Assembly: GCA_002897735.1 (NCBI GenBank)
Contig: BDTW01000012.1
Coordinates: 1 to 58,782 of the forward strand
Direction of reading: 5' to 3'
From: a bacterium BMS3Bbin13
Lineage (GTDB): Bacteria; Pseudomonadota; Gammaproteobacteria; 21-64-14
Length of the DNA: 58,782 nucleotides
Shown here piece after piece: positions 37,826 to 47,710 of the stretch. The number at the start of each line of letters is the position of its first letter. The first letter of the stretch is position 1. The notes under the pieces were generated by a model. The model was not told the DNA's origin. It did not search any database and saw nothing but the letters and a program-made list of their open reading frames with translations. The position numbers and the translations under genes are program-made.

Positions 37826-40703
37826 GGGCCCGGATGCGTTCGGCCTGCTCGTCGAGGCGTGCGAGGGCGTCGCGCAGTTCCGCGACGCGGCGGCGTTCCT
37901 TGTCGACCACCTCGGCGGGCGCGCGTTCCAGGAAATCGGCGTTGGCGAGCTTGCGTTCACCGCGCTCCAGGTCCTTGCGCCGCCGCGCGGCCTCCTTGGT
38001 GAGGCGCGCGAGTTCCGCATCGCGGTCGATGAGTCCGGCCATCGGGATCAGGATCTTTAGGGTGCCGACCAGTGCGGTGGCCGACTCCGGCGCGGCCTCG
38101 TCCGGCTCCAGCCGGCGCGCCGAGGCGAGGCGCGCGAGTGGTTCGAGGCAACGCCAATGGGCGGCGAGGCGCTCGTGGTCGCGCGCCTCGCCGCCCTGCA
38201 GTAGGACCGGGAGCGGGCGCCCCGGTGCGATGTTCATCTCGCCGCGGATGCGGCGCACCCCGAGGACGAAGGCCGTTATCCACGCCATTTCGTCCGCCGC
38301 CGCTGTGTCGATCCGATCGGGTTCGGGTTTCGGGTACGGTTGTCGGGCGATCGTCTCGCCGTCGCATCCGGCGAGCGGCGCCACGCGCTGCCAGATCTCT
38401 TCGGTGATGAACGGCATGATCGGATGCGCCAGGCGCAGCACCGTCTCCAGGACGCCCACCAGCGTGTGCCGGGTGCCGCGGTGCGCGGGGGTGCCCGCCT
38501 CCGCATCCTGCAGCACGGGTTTCGACAGTTCCAGATACCAGTCGCAGAACTCGTTCCAGATGAATTCGTAGAGGGCCCGGGCGGCGTGATCGAGCCGGTA
38601 CGCCTCGATCGCGGCGACCACCTGGGCGCGCGTTTGCTCCAACCGCGAACGGATCCAGCGGTCGGCGACACTGAGTTCGCATTCGCCCCCGCGTTGTCCG
38701 CAGTCGTGTCCCTCGGTGTTCATGAGTACGTAGCGCGCCGCGTTCCAGAGCTTGTTGCAGAAGTTGCGGTAGCCCTCCACGCGGGCCAGGTCGAAGTTGA
38801 TGTCGCGTCCGGTGGTGGCGAGCGCGGCGAAGGTGAAGCGCAGCGCATCGGTCCCGAACGCGGGGATGCCGTCGGGGAACTCGTGGCGCGTGGCCCGCTC
38901 GATGTGCGCCGCCATCTGCGGTTGCATGAGTCCGGCGATGCGCTTGGCGACCAGCGATTCCAGGTCGATGCCGTCGATGAGGTCGATGGGATCGAGGACG
39001 TTGCCCTTGGACTTGGACATCTTCTGTCCGTGGGCGTCGCGCACCAGCCCGTGGATGTAGACGTCGCGGAACGGGACGTCGCCCATGAATTTCAGGCCCA
39101 TCATGATCATCCGCGCCACCCAGAAGAAGATGATGTCGAAGCCGGTGACGAGCACGCCGGTCGGATAGAAGGTGGCGAGTTCCGGGGTGCGTTCCGGCCA
39201 GCCGAGGGTCGAAAACGGCCACAGGGCGGAGGAGAACCACGTGTCGAGCACGTCCTCGTCGCGGCTCAGCGCCACGTCCGGCGCGAGCTTATTCGCCTCG
39301 CGCACCTGCGCCTCCGAGCGCCCGACGTAGACGCGGCCTTCGAGGTCGTACCAGGCCGGAATACGGTGCCCCCACCAGATCTGGCGGCTGATGCACCAGT
39401 CCTGGATATTGCGCATCCATTCGAAGTAGGTCTTGGACCAGTTTCCCGGCACGAAGCGCACGCGTCCGTCCTCCACGGCACGGATCGCCTCCGCGGCGAG
39501 CGGCGCGACCTTGACGAACCACTGATCGGTGAGCCGCGGCTCCAGCACCGCGCCGGAGCGGTCGCCGCGGGGGACCATCAGCTTGTGATCCTCGACCTTC
39601 TCCAACAGACCGGCGACCTCGAGGTCCGCCACTATGCGCTTGCGCGCCTCGAAACGGTCGAGGCCGCGATAGCGTTCGGGTATGAAATCGATGGTCGGTG
39701 GTCCGACAAGCTCCCGGTCGGCCGATCGTTCGTCGGCGTGTTGTGCCCGGTGGCCGAAAGAAAAATCATCGAGCGCGTTATCCTTGATTCGTGCATCGGG
39801 CTGGAAAATACTGATCAATCCGCGGGATGGTTGATCGGCCAACTCGTCCTGGTGCCGCTGCCAAACACCGTAATCGTTGAAGTCGTGCGCCGGGGTGATC
39901 TTCACGCAGCCGGTCCCGAATTCGGGATCCACGTATTCGTCGGCGATCACCGGGATGTCGCGATCCGTGAGCGGCAGGTGTACCGACCGGCCGATCAGGT
40001 GCCGGTAGCGGGGATCGTCCGGGTGCACCGCCACGGCGCTGTCGCCGAGCAGGGTCTCCGGGCGCGTGGTGGCCACCACCAGGTGGCCGGAGCCGTCGGC
40101 CAGCGGGTAGCGCATATGCCAGAGGTGGCCGGACTCCTCCTCGGAAACGACCTCGAGGTCGGAGACCGCCGTGTGCAGCACCGGGTCCCAGTTGACCAGC
40201 CGTTGGCCGCGGTAGATCAGGCCCTCGTCGTAGAGCCGGACGAATACTTCCTCCACGGCGCGCGAGAGTCCCTCGTCCATGGTGAAGCGTTCGCGCGACC
40301 AATCCAGCGAGGCGCCCAGGCGGCGCAACTGGCGGCTGATCGTGCCGCCGGAGGAATGCTTCCACTCCCAGACGCGCTCGACGAAGGCCTCGCGCCCGAG
40401 ATCGTGCCGGGTGCGGTTCTCGCCGATGAGCTGGCGCTCGACCACCATCTGCGTCGCGATGCCGGCGTGGTCGGTGCCGCCCTGCCACAGCGTGTTGTCG
40501 CCGCGCATGCGGTGGTAGCGGATCAGCGCGTCCATGATCGTGTCCTGGAAGGCGTGACCCATGTGCAGGTTGCCGGTGACGTTGGGCGGCGGCAACACGA
40601 TGCAATAGGGCGGACCCTCTCCGGACGGCGCAAAGTCGCCGCGCTCCTCCCAGAGGCGATACCAGTGCTGCTCGATCTGTTGCGGGTTGTAGGTCTTCTC
40701 CAT
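37821..40703 (-). CDS. valS: Valyl-tRNA synthetase
   Basis: 960 residues. Class I synthetase: HIGH motif in [20 protein letters not shown] in [11 protein letters not shown], editing (CP1) domain between, anticodon domain, and C-terminal coiled coil ([21 protein letters not shown]). Start at ATG 40703 (MEKTYNPQQ); the open frame upstream has no homology. Odd: between DNA and PERYRGLD in the CP1 region there are 31 extra residues (plus-strand 39681-39773) that I do not know from other ValRS. Last gene of pepA-holC-valS. Confidence 0.96.
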
Positions 40704-40810
40704 GTGCTCTCGACGTTGCTCGGTTGGCGGGCGCGCCGGCTCGCCCCGCCCGCGTCCCCTGTTCATCGTTCGTGCGGCGGTCACCGCGCGGTCGATCGTC
40801 TCACGAACGT

Positions 40811-41239
40811 TCAGTCCAGTTCATGCGTGGTGAGCGGATACCCGCGTTCGCGATAGAAACGGAAGCGTTCCCGCGCCTGTTGCCGAGCCGGCTCCTCCGT
40901 GCCCACGATCTCCAGCACCCGCTCGAAGCGCGCAAAGAACCGCGGCAGGGCGTCGCTGAGATTGATCAGGACGTCGGGGTCCACCTCGGGCTCGTCCCGG
41001 TGACCGATGAGTACCGGGGGATGCTCGTCCGGGTCCGCGGGATAGCAGGCATGGGGCACGAAGCTGCCGGCCTGGAACGTCCACAGCAGCTCGTCGATTT
41101 CCCGCATCTCGCGCTCGGACCCGGTATGGACGTATACGCGGTGTGCGTTGCGGTAGGCCTTGTCGACCAGGCGGCAGGCGACCGCGCGGCGCCCCCCGCG
41201 CGCGGATTCGCCGAGGATGTAGAAATCCACCCGGGTCAT
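40811..41239 (-). CDS. holC: DNA polymerase III chi subunit
   Basis: 142 residues. Links the clamp-loader to SSB at the replication fork. Begins MTRVDFYIL and has the family pattern [28 protein letters not shown] and a C-terminal [19 protein letters not shown]. Start at ATG 41239. It sits between pepA and valS, the usual place in gammaproteobacteria. Confidence 0.93.
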   Translation of the reverse strand: MTRVDFYILGESARGGRRAVACRLVDKAYRNAHRVYVHTGSEREMREIDELLWTFQAGSFVPHACYPADPDEHPPVLIGHRDEPEVDPDVLINLSDALPRFFARFERVLEIVGTEEPARQQARERFRFYRERGYPLTTHELD

Positions 41240-41256
41240 GGCGGGCGCCGCGGCGT

Positions 41257-42798
41257 TCAGCCGCCCGCGGCGCCGCGACCCTTGCGGGCCGGCGTACCGC
41301 GTCCCTCGCAGCGGTCCAGCAGGTACTGGGCCAGCAACGGTACGGGGCGGCCGGTGGCGCCTTTTCGCTTGCCGCTCTTCCACGCCACACCGGCGATGTC
41401 GAGGTGCGCCCAGTGGTACTTCTTCGTAAAGCGCGACAGGAAACAGGCGGCGGTGATCGTACCGGCGTCGCGGCCGCCGACATTGGCCATGTCCGCGAAA
41501 TTACTCTTGAGCTGGTCCTGGTACTCGTCCCACAAGGGCAGTTCCCAGGTGCGGTCCCCGCTGTAGCGCCCGGCGTTCAGCAGGTCGTGCGCCAGCGGCG
41601 CGTGGTTGCCGAGCAGCCCCGAGGCATGCTTGCCCAGGGCCACGACGCAGGCCCCGGTGAGCGTCGCCAGGTCCACCACGGCCTCGGGCCCGAAGCGCTC
41701 ACAGTAGGTCAGTGCGTCGCACAGGACCAGGCGTCCTTCGGCGTCCGTGTTGAGGATCTCGATGGTCTGTCCGGACAGGCTGGTGACCACGTCTCCCGGT
41801 TTGCTGGCATCGCCGTCGGGCAGGTTCTCGCTCGCGACGATGACGCCGACCACGTTCAGGGGAAGCTGCAGATCGACGCACACCTTCAAGGCGCCGAGCA
41901 CGCCGGCGGCCCCGCACATGTCGAACTTCATCTCGTCCATGGCGGCCGAAGGCTTGATCGAGATGCCGCCGGAATCGAAGGTGATTCCCTTGCCGACCAG
42001 CACCACGGGTTTGGCCCCGCGCGTCCCTCCCGAGTACTGGAGTACGACGAGTTTGGGGGGCTGACGGCTGCCGCGCGCCACCGCCAGCAGTGCGCCCATG
42101 CCGAGTTTCTCCATGTCGGCCCGTTCCAGCACCTCGACTTTCATCCGCCGCGAGGACTTGGCGAGCGTCCGCGCCTCGTCGGCGAGGTAGGCCGGGGTGC
42201 AGATATTGGCGGGCAAGTTGCCCAGGTCCCGGGCGAGGTGCGCGCCCGCGGCGATCGCGGCGCCCTCGCGCGCCGCGCGTTCACCGACGGCGAGTTCGCG
42301 CCGGCTGGGGACGCCGAACACGAGCCTGCGCAACGGCCGGCGTTCGGTGGACTTCTCGCTCTTCAGCCGGTCGAAGCGGTAGAGGGTGTCCTCGGCGGTC
42401 TCGACCGCCTGGCGTACCCGCCAGTAGGTGTCGCGCTCGCGTCCCTTCACGGTCAGTTCCGTGAGGTAGCACACCGCCTCCATGGCGCCGGTCTCGTTCA
42501 GGGCCCGGACCGCGCGCCCCACCGCCTTGCGGTACCGGCGCTCGTCGAATTCACGCTCGCGCCCGCAGCCCACCAGCAGCACGCGGTCGCATAGGGTATC
42601 GGCGAGGTTGTGTACCAGCAGGGTCTGGCCGCTCCTGCCCTCCAGGTCGCCGCGCCGCAACAGGTTCGAGAGCCGGCCCCCGCTCGCTTGGTCGAGCTGC
42701 CCGGCCGCCGCCGACAGCCGTCGGCGTTCGAACACCCCCACGACCACGCAGGCGGTGCGTTGTTTCTCCGGGTTGCCGCTCTTGACCGAAAAATCCAT
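41257..42798 (-). CDS. pepA: Leucyl aminopeptidase PepA
   Basis: 513 residues, M17 family, dizinc/manganese, hexameric and cytosolic. Removes N-terminal Leu and other residues; in E. coli it also binds DNA. N-terminal macro-like domain to about 180, then the catalytic domain with KGITFDSGG (metal Lys/Asp) and the signature NTDAEGRL. Start at ATG 42798 (MDFSVKSGN). First gene of pepA-holC-valS. Confidence 0.95.
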   Translation of the reverse strand: MDFSVKSGNPEKQRTACVVVGVFERRRLSAAAGQLDQASGGRLSNLLRRGDLEGRSGQTLLVHNLADTLCDRVLLVGCGREREFDERRYRKAVGRAVRALNETGAMEAVCYLTELTVKGRERDTYWRVRQAVETAEDTLYRFDRLKSEKSTERRPLRRLVFGVPSRRELAVGERAAREGAAIAAGAHLARDLGNLPANICTPAYLADEARTLAKSSRRMKVEVLERADMEKLGMGALLAVARGSRQPPKLVVLQYSGGTRGAKPVVLVGKGITFDSGGISIKPSAAMDEMKFDMCGAAGVLGALKVCVDLQLPLNVVGVIVASENLPDGDASKPGDVVTSLSGQTIEILNTDAEGRLVLCDALTYCERFGPEAVVDLATLTGACVVALGKHASGLLGNHAPLAHDLLNAGRYSGDRTWELPLWDEYQDQLKSNFADMANVGGRDAGTITAACFLSRFTKKYHWAHLDIAGVAWKSGKRKGATGRPVPLLAQYLLDRCEGRGTPARKGRGAAGG

Positions 42799-43084
42799 AC
42801 CGTGGTTCCTGGCTGAAAATCGAGTTTTCCGCGCGCGGGGCCGACCCCGCGCGCAATTTAATGGAGATTTTGAGCAGTTTACTGGAACGAGGGCCGGTTT
42901 ACATCCGAACCGGCCGGTTTCGAGGAGCCCCGGGTGCGCGGGATCGGCGCCGGCGATGCAATCGCGCCGTTGCGGGTCGATCGGGCTCCTAGGAGCCGAG
43001 GCCGGATGGAACATCGCCCCGATCCGGCGTGGCAGACCGGCCGGCGGCGGGGGAGAGGCGGGGGTTCCCTCCGTGGCGCGCATG

Positions 43085-43125
43085 TTGACATGGATCATGT
43101 CCGTTTGGCAAAGTCGCGTTATGCT
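43085..43125 (+). promoter_or_regulatory. FNR/Dnr-type promoter of ubiT
   Basis: TTGAC-ATGG-ATCAT at 43085-43098 differs at two bases from the FNR consensus, and TATGCT at 43120-43125 is a fair -10. Their spacing places the box at -41.5 from a start near 43132. The rest of 42799-43155 shows no gene. Confidence 0.5.
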
Positions 43126-43155
43126 GCGCCGGCCCCAGATTCCCTCGAGGCGATA

Positions 43156-43722
43156 ATGATCCTATCCGGCGATTTTCGTGAGCGCACTACGGCGGCGGGC
43201 GAGTCGCTGCCGGTGCTGTTGTGGCCCGTCGCGCTGCTGTTGCGAGGGGTGCCGGATGCGGTTCACGAGACCGCGTTGAGCCGCGTGTTGAGCGGCGTGC
43301 TGCGCGCCCACGCGGAAAGTCTGCGGCCTCTGGAAGGGCGGCGCGTCACCATCGTGGTCACCGATACCGGCAACCGCCTGCGGTTTCGGGTGCGCGCCGG
43401 GCGGGTGGGGCGCGATCCGACGCCGGCACAGGCCGATACCGAGCGCGACGTGGTCATCCAGGGCCGACTCCTGGACTTCGTCCGCCTCGCCGCGCGCACA
43501 GAGGATCCCGATACCCTGTTCTTCGCCCGGCGGCTGAGTCTGGAGGGGGACACGGAGACCGGGTTGTACATCAAGAATCTGCTCGACGCCCTGGAAATCG
43601 ACTGGCGCGGCCCGCTGTATCGCTTCCTGGGACGCTCCGGCGGCGAGCGCGCCACCGCGCTGGTCGAGCGCAGCGGCGTGGAAGCGACACTGCGTGGCTT
43701 GATCGAGCGAGCCCTGCGGTAG
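43156..43722 (+). CDS. ubiT: Anaerobic ubiquinone synthesis accessory protein UbiT
   Basis: 188 residues with an SCP2 sterol-carrier-like fold that binds quinone intermediates. The family pattern is seen in [41 protein letters not shown] and [20 protein letters not shown]. Works with UbiU and UbiV, encoded 2 kb downstream on the other strand, for hydroxylation without O2. The TAG stop at 43720-43722 is the first bases of a REP repeat. Confidence 0.9.
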   Translation: MILSGDFRERTTAAGESLPVLLWPVALLLRGVPDAVHETALSRVLSGVLRAHAESLRPLEGRRVTIVVTDTGNRLRFRVRAGRVGRDPTPAQADTERDVVIQGRLLDFVRLAARTEDPDTLFFARRLSLEGDTETGLYIKNLLDALEIDWRGPLYRFLGRSGGERATALVERSGVEATLRGLIERALR

Positions 43723-44045
43723 GCGGGGCTTGCCCCGCCGGCAACGCTGGATGACCCGCCGCTGCGGGTGCGTGGTTCCACGTCGTCGGCCGGGCGAGCC
43801 CGGCCCTACCGGGTTTTGCAGCGGCAATGGTTTGTGTAGGGCGGGGCTCGCCCCGCCGACGGCGTTGGATGACCCGCCGCCGCGTGTGCGTGGTTCCACG
43901 TCGTCGGCCGGGCGAGCCCGGCCCTACCGGGTTTTGCGGCGACGATGGTTTGTGTAGGGCGGGGCTCGCCCCGCCGACGGCGTTGGATGACCCGCCGTTG
44001 CGGGTGCGTGGTTCCACGTCGTCGGCCGGGCGAGCCCGGCCCTAC
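43719..44045. repeat. 118-bp tandem array of paired REP palindromes
   Basis: About 2.8 copies of a 118-base unit begin at 43719 (117 bases), 43836 and 43954 (93 bases, truncated). Each unit has a REP hairpin GTAGGGCGGGGCTCGCCCCG, a short spacer (TGGATGACCCGCCG), the block GTGCGTGGTTCCACGTCGTC and the inverted REP ending in GGCCCTACC. The copies differ at only a few bases. Both flanking genes, ubiT and the ligase/DUF116 gene, end with a TAG that belongs to the outermost REP. No gene lies in the array. Confidence 0.92.
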
Positions 44046-45775
44046 CGTCGATCGGTCATCTCCGGTTGGAGCTTCGAGGTCGGTCCGTCCGGGACGGTGG
44101 ACCTTGGCGCACGCCGCGCGGCGATCGGTGGTCCGCACGCCGGTACGGCGGCCATCACCTTTCTGAGGACCGGAAGGTTCAGTTCCGCCTGCGCCGCGAA
44201 GCGTCCCGCGTAGGCCAGTTCTTCCTGTTGCAGTTCATAGCAGTTGGCGCCGGTGATGTCGATCAGCACCGCGGGTATTCCGGCCGCCCGGAACGCGTAC
44301 TCGCGTTTCAGGAAGAAGTGGCGACAGCACATACCCAGGTAGGTATCGACCCTTGCGTCCCGCAGGTCGGCCAGGGTCGTTTCCAGGTGCTCGAAGTTGC
44401 GGATGGTGATCACCTGCATGCCGCGCGCCCGACCCAGTCGGTAGGCCTCGCCTACCGCGCAGCGCCCGCACTCGGGGCAGCCGTCGCGATGGCGCCATTT
44501 GCACCACGTCGGCTTGGCGCAGTAGGGCACCAGCATCGCCTGCGCGCGTGCCAGGAGTGCCGGCGCGTCCGTCGTGCCCGCGGGGTCGTGGATCATCAAC
44601 CTACCGGCTTCGGCGGCCGACAGCCCGAGGCGCGATTGCAGGACGCGTCGCCCGAGCAACAGCCGCAACAGGCGCTCGAGGTCCGCGGCGGTGAAGCCGA
44701 GCAGTTCGCATGGTCGGTGTGCGAGGAAGGTCTTGAGGCGTTCCAGGGCCGCGTCGAGTCGCACGCCGGCCATCGCGGCGGACAGATCCCGGAGCAGCCC
44801 ATGGGGGTGGAACTGGATGTCCCCATGGACCACCAGTGATTCGATCGTGCGCCCGGACGGGTCGGGGCGCAGCCCCCCGTACAGGACACCGCCGCCGGCC
44901 TTCACGAACCCCTCCAACTCGTGTGGCTCAGCGCGGTTGATCGCGGGTGCGGCGGCGGGGTCCGCCGGAGGCCGGTGGGTAATCCGGGTCGGGGCATTGC
45001 CGCCGACGTCCCCCGGCGGCCCCCGGTCGGCGTCGGTGCCCGCCCGCGTCGGCGCCGGCCATGCCGCGGGTGCTACCGCGACCGGTGCGAGTCCGAGCAC
45101 CCCGGAGATCGCCTCATGTGCGGCCGACTGGATCGCCCCGGCGGCGAGCGTCGGGTCGTCCAGGGCGGCGAAACGGTGTCGGGCGCTGCGGATCCCTTCG
45201 GGCGTGAGCTTCTCTTTCGGGACCCGCAGCACGCGCAGCATGCCGGCCGCGTCGATCGCCCGGAGGAGGTGCGCCTCGGCGATCAGCACTCCCTCGCGCA
45301 CCGCGATGAACACCTCACCGAGCGTGCGCCCGCCGATCTCGAGGTGATGCGGCGGGGCGAAGTGTGCCGCGACGCCGAGGCGTTCGAGCGCGGTCTGCAA
45401 CGCCCGCCCCAGGAGCGCCGGCCACGGCCCGAGGGGGGGGCGGGTCACGTCGGCGCCTAGTGCCACGGTGAGCGTCAGGTTGAGCTGGTGCGCGTCGCGG
45501 TAGCTCGCCCCGCCGCCGGTCAGACGGCGCAGGATCGGGATACCGCGTGCACGGCAGAAGGTGCCGCGCAGCGCGTGGCGTTCGTGTTCGTGGGCGCCGA
45601 GCCACGCGCTCGGCGGGCTGCGATGGAATCGCAGCAAGGCGGCCCGGTGGTCACGGCACCAGGCGAACTGGCCGCGGTCGAGGTCCAGATTTGCGGCGGC
45701 ATCGCGCAGGCCGGTGTCCGCGGCGGCCAGCCGGTCGCAGTCGGAATGGACCGGCGGCGGGAACGGCACGCTCAC
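44042..45775 (-). CDS. Lipoate-protein ligase A-like / DUF116 fusion
   Basis: 577 residues. N-terminal ligase domain (about 1-230: RRLTGGGASYRDAHQLNLTL is the LplA signature), an Ala/Pro-rich linker, the small LplA accessory domain (about 295-395: VHGDIQFHP) and a C-terminal DUF116 domain (about 410-560) with many conserved Cys (CAKPTWCKWRHRDGCPECGRC, GMCCRHFFLK, GANCYELQQEE) that probably bind a metal or Fe-S cluster. Where LplA has its catalytic Lys (KISG-like), this protein has GGRTLGEV, so ligase activity is doubtful. The GTG start overlaps the ubiV stop (GTGA); last gene of an operon with ubiU and ubiV. Function unknown. Confidence 0.8.
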   Translation of the reverse strand: MSVPFPPPVHSDCDRLAAADTGLRDAAANLDLDRGQFAWCRDHRAALLRFHRSPPSAWLGAHEHERHALRGTFCRARGIPILRRLTGGGASYRDAHQLNLTLTVALGADVTRPPLGPWPALLGRALQTALERLGVAAHFAPPHHLEIGGRTLGEVFIAVREGVLIAEAHLLRAIDAAGMLRVLRVPKEKLTPEGIRSARHRFAALDDPTLAAGAIQSAAHEAISGVLGLAPVAVAPAAWPAPTRAGTDADRGPPGDVGGNAPTRITHRPPADPAAAPAINRAEPHELEGFVKAGGGVLYGGLRPDPSGRTIESLVVHGDIQFHPHGLLRDLSAAMAGVRLDAALERLKTFLAHRPCELLGFTAADLERLLRLLLGRRVLQSRLGLSAAEAGRLMIHDPAGTTDAPALLARAQAMLVPYCAKPTWCKWRHRDGCPECGRCAVGEAYRLGRARGMQVITIRNFEHLETTLADLRDARVDTYLGMCCRHFFLKREYAFRAAGIPAVLIDITGANCYELQQEELAYAGRFAAQAELNLPVLRKVMAAVPACGPPIAARRAPRSTVPDGPTSKLQPEMTDRR

Positions 45776-46656
45776 CGCGGATCCCAGACCATCCCCGGTT
45801 GTCCGCGCCAGTAGCCGTTGTTGAATCCCTCCGGGGCCAGGTCGGCGAGTTCGTCGGGCGATGGCGGAGCCGGCCCGTCCAGAGCGGCCCGGAAAGCCGC
45901 GGCGATCCGCCCGGTATCCCGCGGTTGCGGGGAGATGCGCAGCACATCGATTTCCAGGCGGCGCAGATCCTCGATCTCCGGAAGCAGGTTGCAGGGGGTG
46001 CCGGATTGCAACTGGATGCCGTTCACGGTGAACAGGGTTTGCTCCTCCTGGGTGTGCATCGCGAGCCCCTCCGGGTTCTCCTCACAACGCATCTCGCAGC
46101 GGTCCTTGGGTACGTTGGCGGCGCGCGCCGTGAAGCAACGCGCGGAGAAGGCGAGCGGCAGCCGCCCGTAGGCGAACACCTCGGTTTCCATCCCCTCGGG
46201 CCGTGCATGCTGCAGGTCCGCGATCGCGTCGCGCGAGAGTTCCGCCGGAGGGACCCAGCGGCGCGCGCCCAGCCCCGCGAGCCACTGCAGGGTCGCGGCG
46301 TTGTAGGCGTTGATGTGCGGGCCGGAGACGAAGCCGGTATGCCCGCCGAGCAGATGCAGCGCGGCGGCGTCGTTGGCCTCCACCTGATAGCGCCCATTGC
46401 CGCAGATGTGCTCCAGGGTGTGCAGGTCGGCCTCCGATTCGAGGAGCACCTGCGTGGACAGGACCACTTCCTTGCCCGCCTCCGCGAGCCGGTCGGCGAG
46501 CGCGAGCCAGTCGGCGGGACGCAGGGCGCGGCGCTTCGCGCACACCGTCTCCCCCAGGTAGACGACGTCGACCGGCCAGGAGGCCGCCTCGGCATAGAAT
46601 GCCTGCACGGTTTCCTTGGACCAAAAATAGAGGATCGGGCCGAGCGAGAGTCTCAT
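45772..46656 (-). CDS. ubiV: O2-independent ubiquinone hydroxylation protein UbiV
   Basis: 294 residues, U32 peptidase-like fold. With UbiU it hydroxylates ubiquinone precursors without O2, probably using prephenate. The four [4Fe-4S] Cys are present: Cys39 (LGETVCAKRR), Cys174 (FSARCFTAR), Cys187 and Cys191 (DRCEMRCEE), matching E. coli UbiV. Start at ATG 46656. Lies after ubiU with 37 bases between. Confidence 0.94.
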   Translation of the reverse strand: MRLSLGPILYFWSKETVQAFYAEAASWPVDVVYLGETVCAKRRALRPADWLALADRLAEAGKEVVLSTQVLLESEADLHTLEHICGNGRYQVEANDAAALHLLGGHTGFVSGPHINAYNAATLQWLAGLGARRWVPPAELSRDAIADLQHARPEGMETEVFAYGRLPLAFSARCFTARAANVPKDRCEMRCEENPEGLAMHTQEEQTLFTVNGIQLQSGTPCNLLPEIEDLRRLEIDVLRISPQPRDTGRIAAAFRAALDGPAPPSPDELADLAPEGFNNGYWRGQPGMVWDPR

Positions 46657-46693
46657 TGCGGATCTCCGGTTTCGAGTCTCGGAGCGGGGGCGC

Positions 46694-47710
46694 TCATTGC
46701 CATGGGCGGTGCAGGGCCCCGAGGGTGTGGCTGTGCCCCTCGACGAGACGGCCGAGCACCGCACTCCACTCCTCGCGCACCAGGAACCGGCGCGGATCCG
46801 CCGCGCATGCATCCAGGGCGGCGCGCAGCACGCGGGTCACCTCGCGGACATAGGCCGGGCTGCGCTGGCGTCCCTCCACCTTGATCGCGGCGACGCCGCT
46901 CGCCATCAACTGCGGCAGCATCTGCAGCACGTTCAGGCCGGTGGGTTCCTCGATGGCGTAGTAGGTGGCCTCGCCGACGCGGTAACGGCCCTTGCACAGG
47001 GTCGGATAGCCGGCCGCTTCGTCGGGGGCGTAGCGGTCGATCAGCACGCCGTTGAGCCGCGACTGGCGACCCGCCGGCGTCTCCTCCCAGCGCACCGCCT
47101 TGGCCGGCGAGCAGACCCCGCAGGTGTTCGGCGATTCCCCGGTGACGTAGGAGGACAGTGCGCAACGGCCTTCGACCATCACGCACAGGCTGCCGAACCC
47201 GAACACCTCGATCTCCACCGGCGAGCGTTCCACGATCTGGTGCACCTGGGCCAGCGACAACACGCGCGGCAACACGACGCGCCGGATACCGAACTGCTCG
47301 TGATAGAAGGCGATGGCATGACGGTTGGTCGCGGAGCCCTGTACGGAGAGATGCAGCCGCAGATCCGGATAGGTGCCGGCCGCGTAGTGCAACAGACCGG
47401 GGTCTGCGAGGATCACGGCGTCGACGCCGAGTTCCGCCGCGCGATCCACGGCGCCCGTCCAACGCGGCCAATGAGCGGTCCGGGGGTAGGTGTTGAGGGC
47501 CAGCAACACCCGCGCGCCGGTGCGGCGGGCGTAGCGGATGCCTTCGCGCGCCGCGTCGGGACCGAAGTTGAGGCCCGGGAAATTGCGGGCGTTGGTGGCG
47601 TCCTGAAAGCCGATGTAGACGGCGTCCGCTCCCTCGTCCACGGCCGCGCGCAACGCCGGCAGGGAGCCCGCCGGGCAGATCAGCTCGGGTTTGCGCGCTA
47701 CGACGGCCAT
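46694..47710 (-). CDS. ubiU: O2-independent ubiquinone hydroxylation protein UbiU
   Basis: 338 residues, U32 family; partner of UbiV. Cluster ligands Cys176 and Cys183 (GSLCVMVEGRCALS), Cys200 (NTCGVCSPAK) and Cys239 (PTLCKGRY) match E. coli UbiU with a constant offset of seven. Overlaps the upstream radical SAM gene by 13 bases, so all four genes from 48633 to 44042 form one operon. Confidence 0.95.
   Translation of the reverse strand: MAVVARKPELICPAGSLPALRAAVDEGADAVYIGFQDATNARNFPGLNFGPDAAREGIRYARRTGARVLLALNTYPRTAHWPRWTGAVDRAAELGVDAVILADPGLLHYAAGTYPDLRLHLSVQGSATNRHAIAFYHEQFGIRRVVLPRVLSLAQVHQIVERSPVEIEVFGFGSLCVMVEGRCALSSYVTGESPNTCGVCSPAKAVRWEETPAGRQSRLNGVLIDRYAPDEAAGYPTLCKGRYRVGEATYYAIEEPTGLNVLQMLPQLMASGVAAIKVEGRQRSPAYVREVTRVLRAALDACAADPRRFLVREEWSAVLGRLVEGHSHTLGALHRPWQ

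Noticed and set aside
38340-40856. An 838-codon plus-strand open frame opposite valS
   Set aside because: valS on the minus strand has all class I synthetase motifs; the plus-strand frame has none.
43719-44045. CRISPR array
   Set aside because: The unit is 118 bases, nearly identical throughout with no variable spacers, and built from two REP palindromes.
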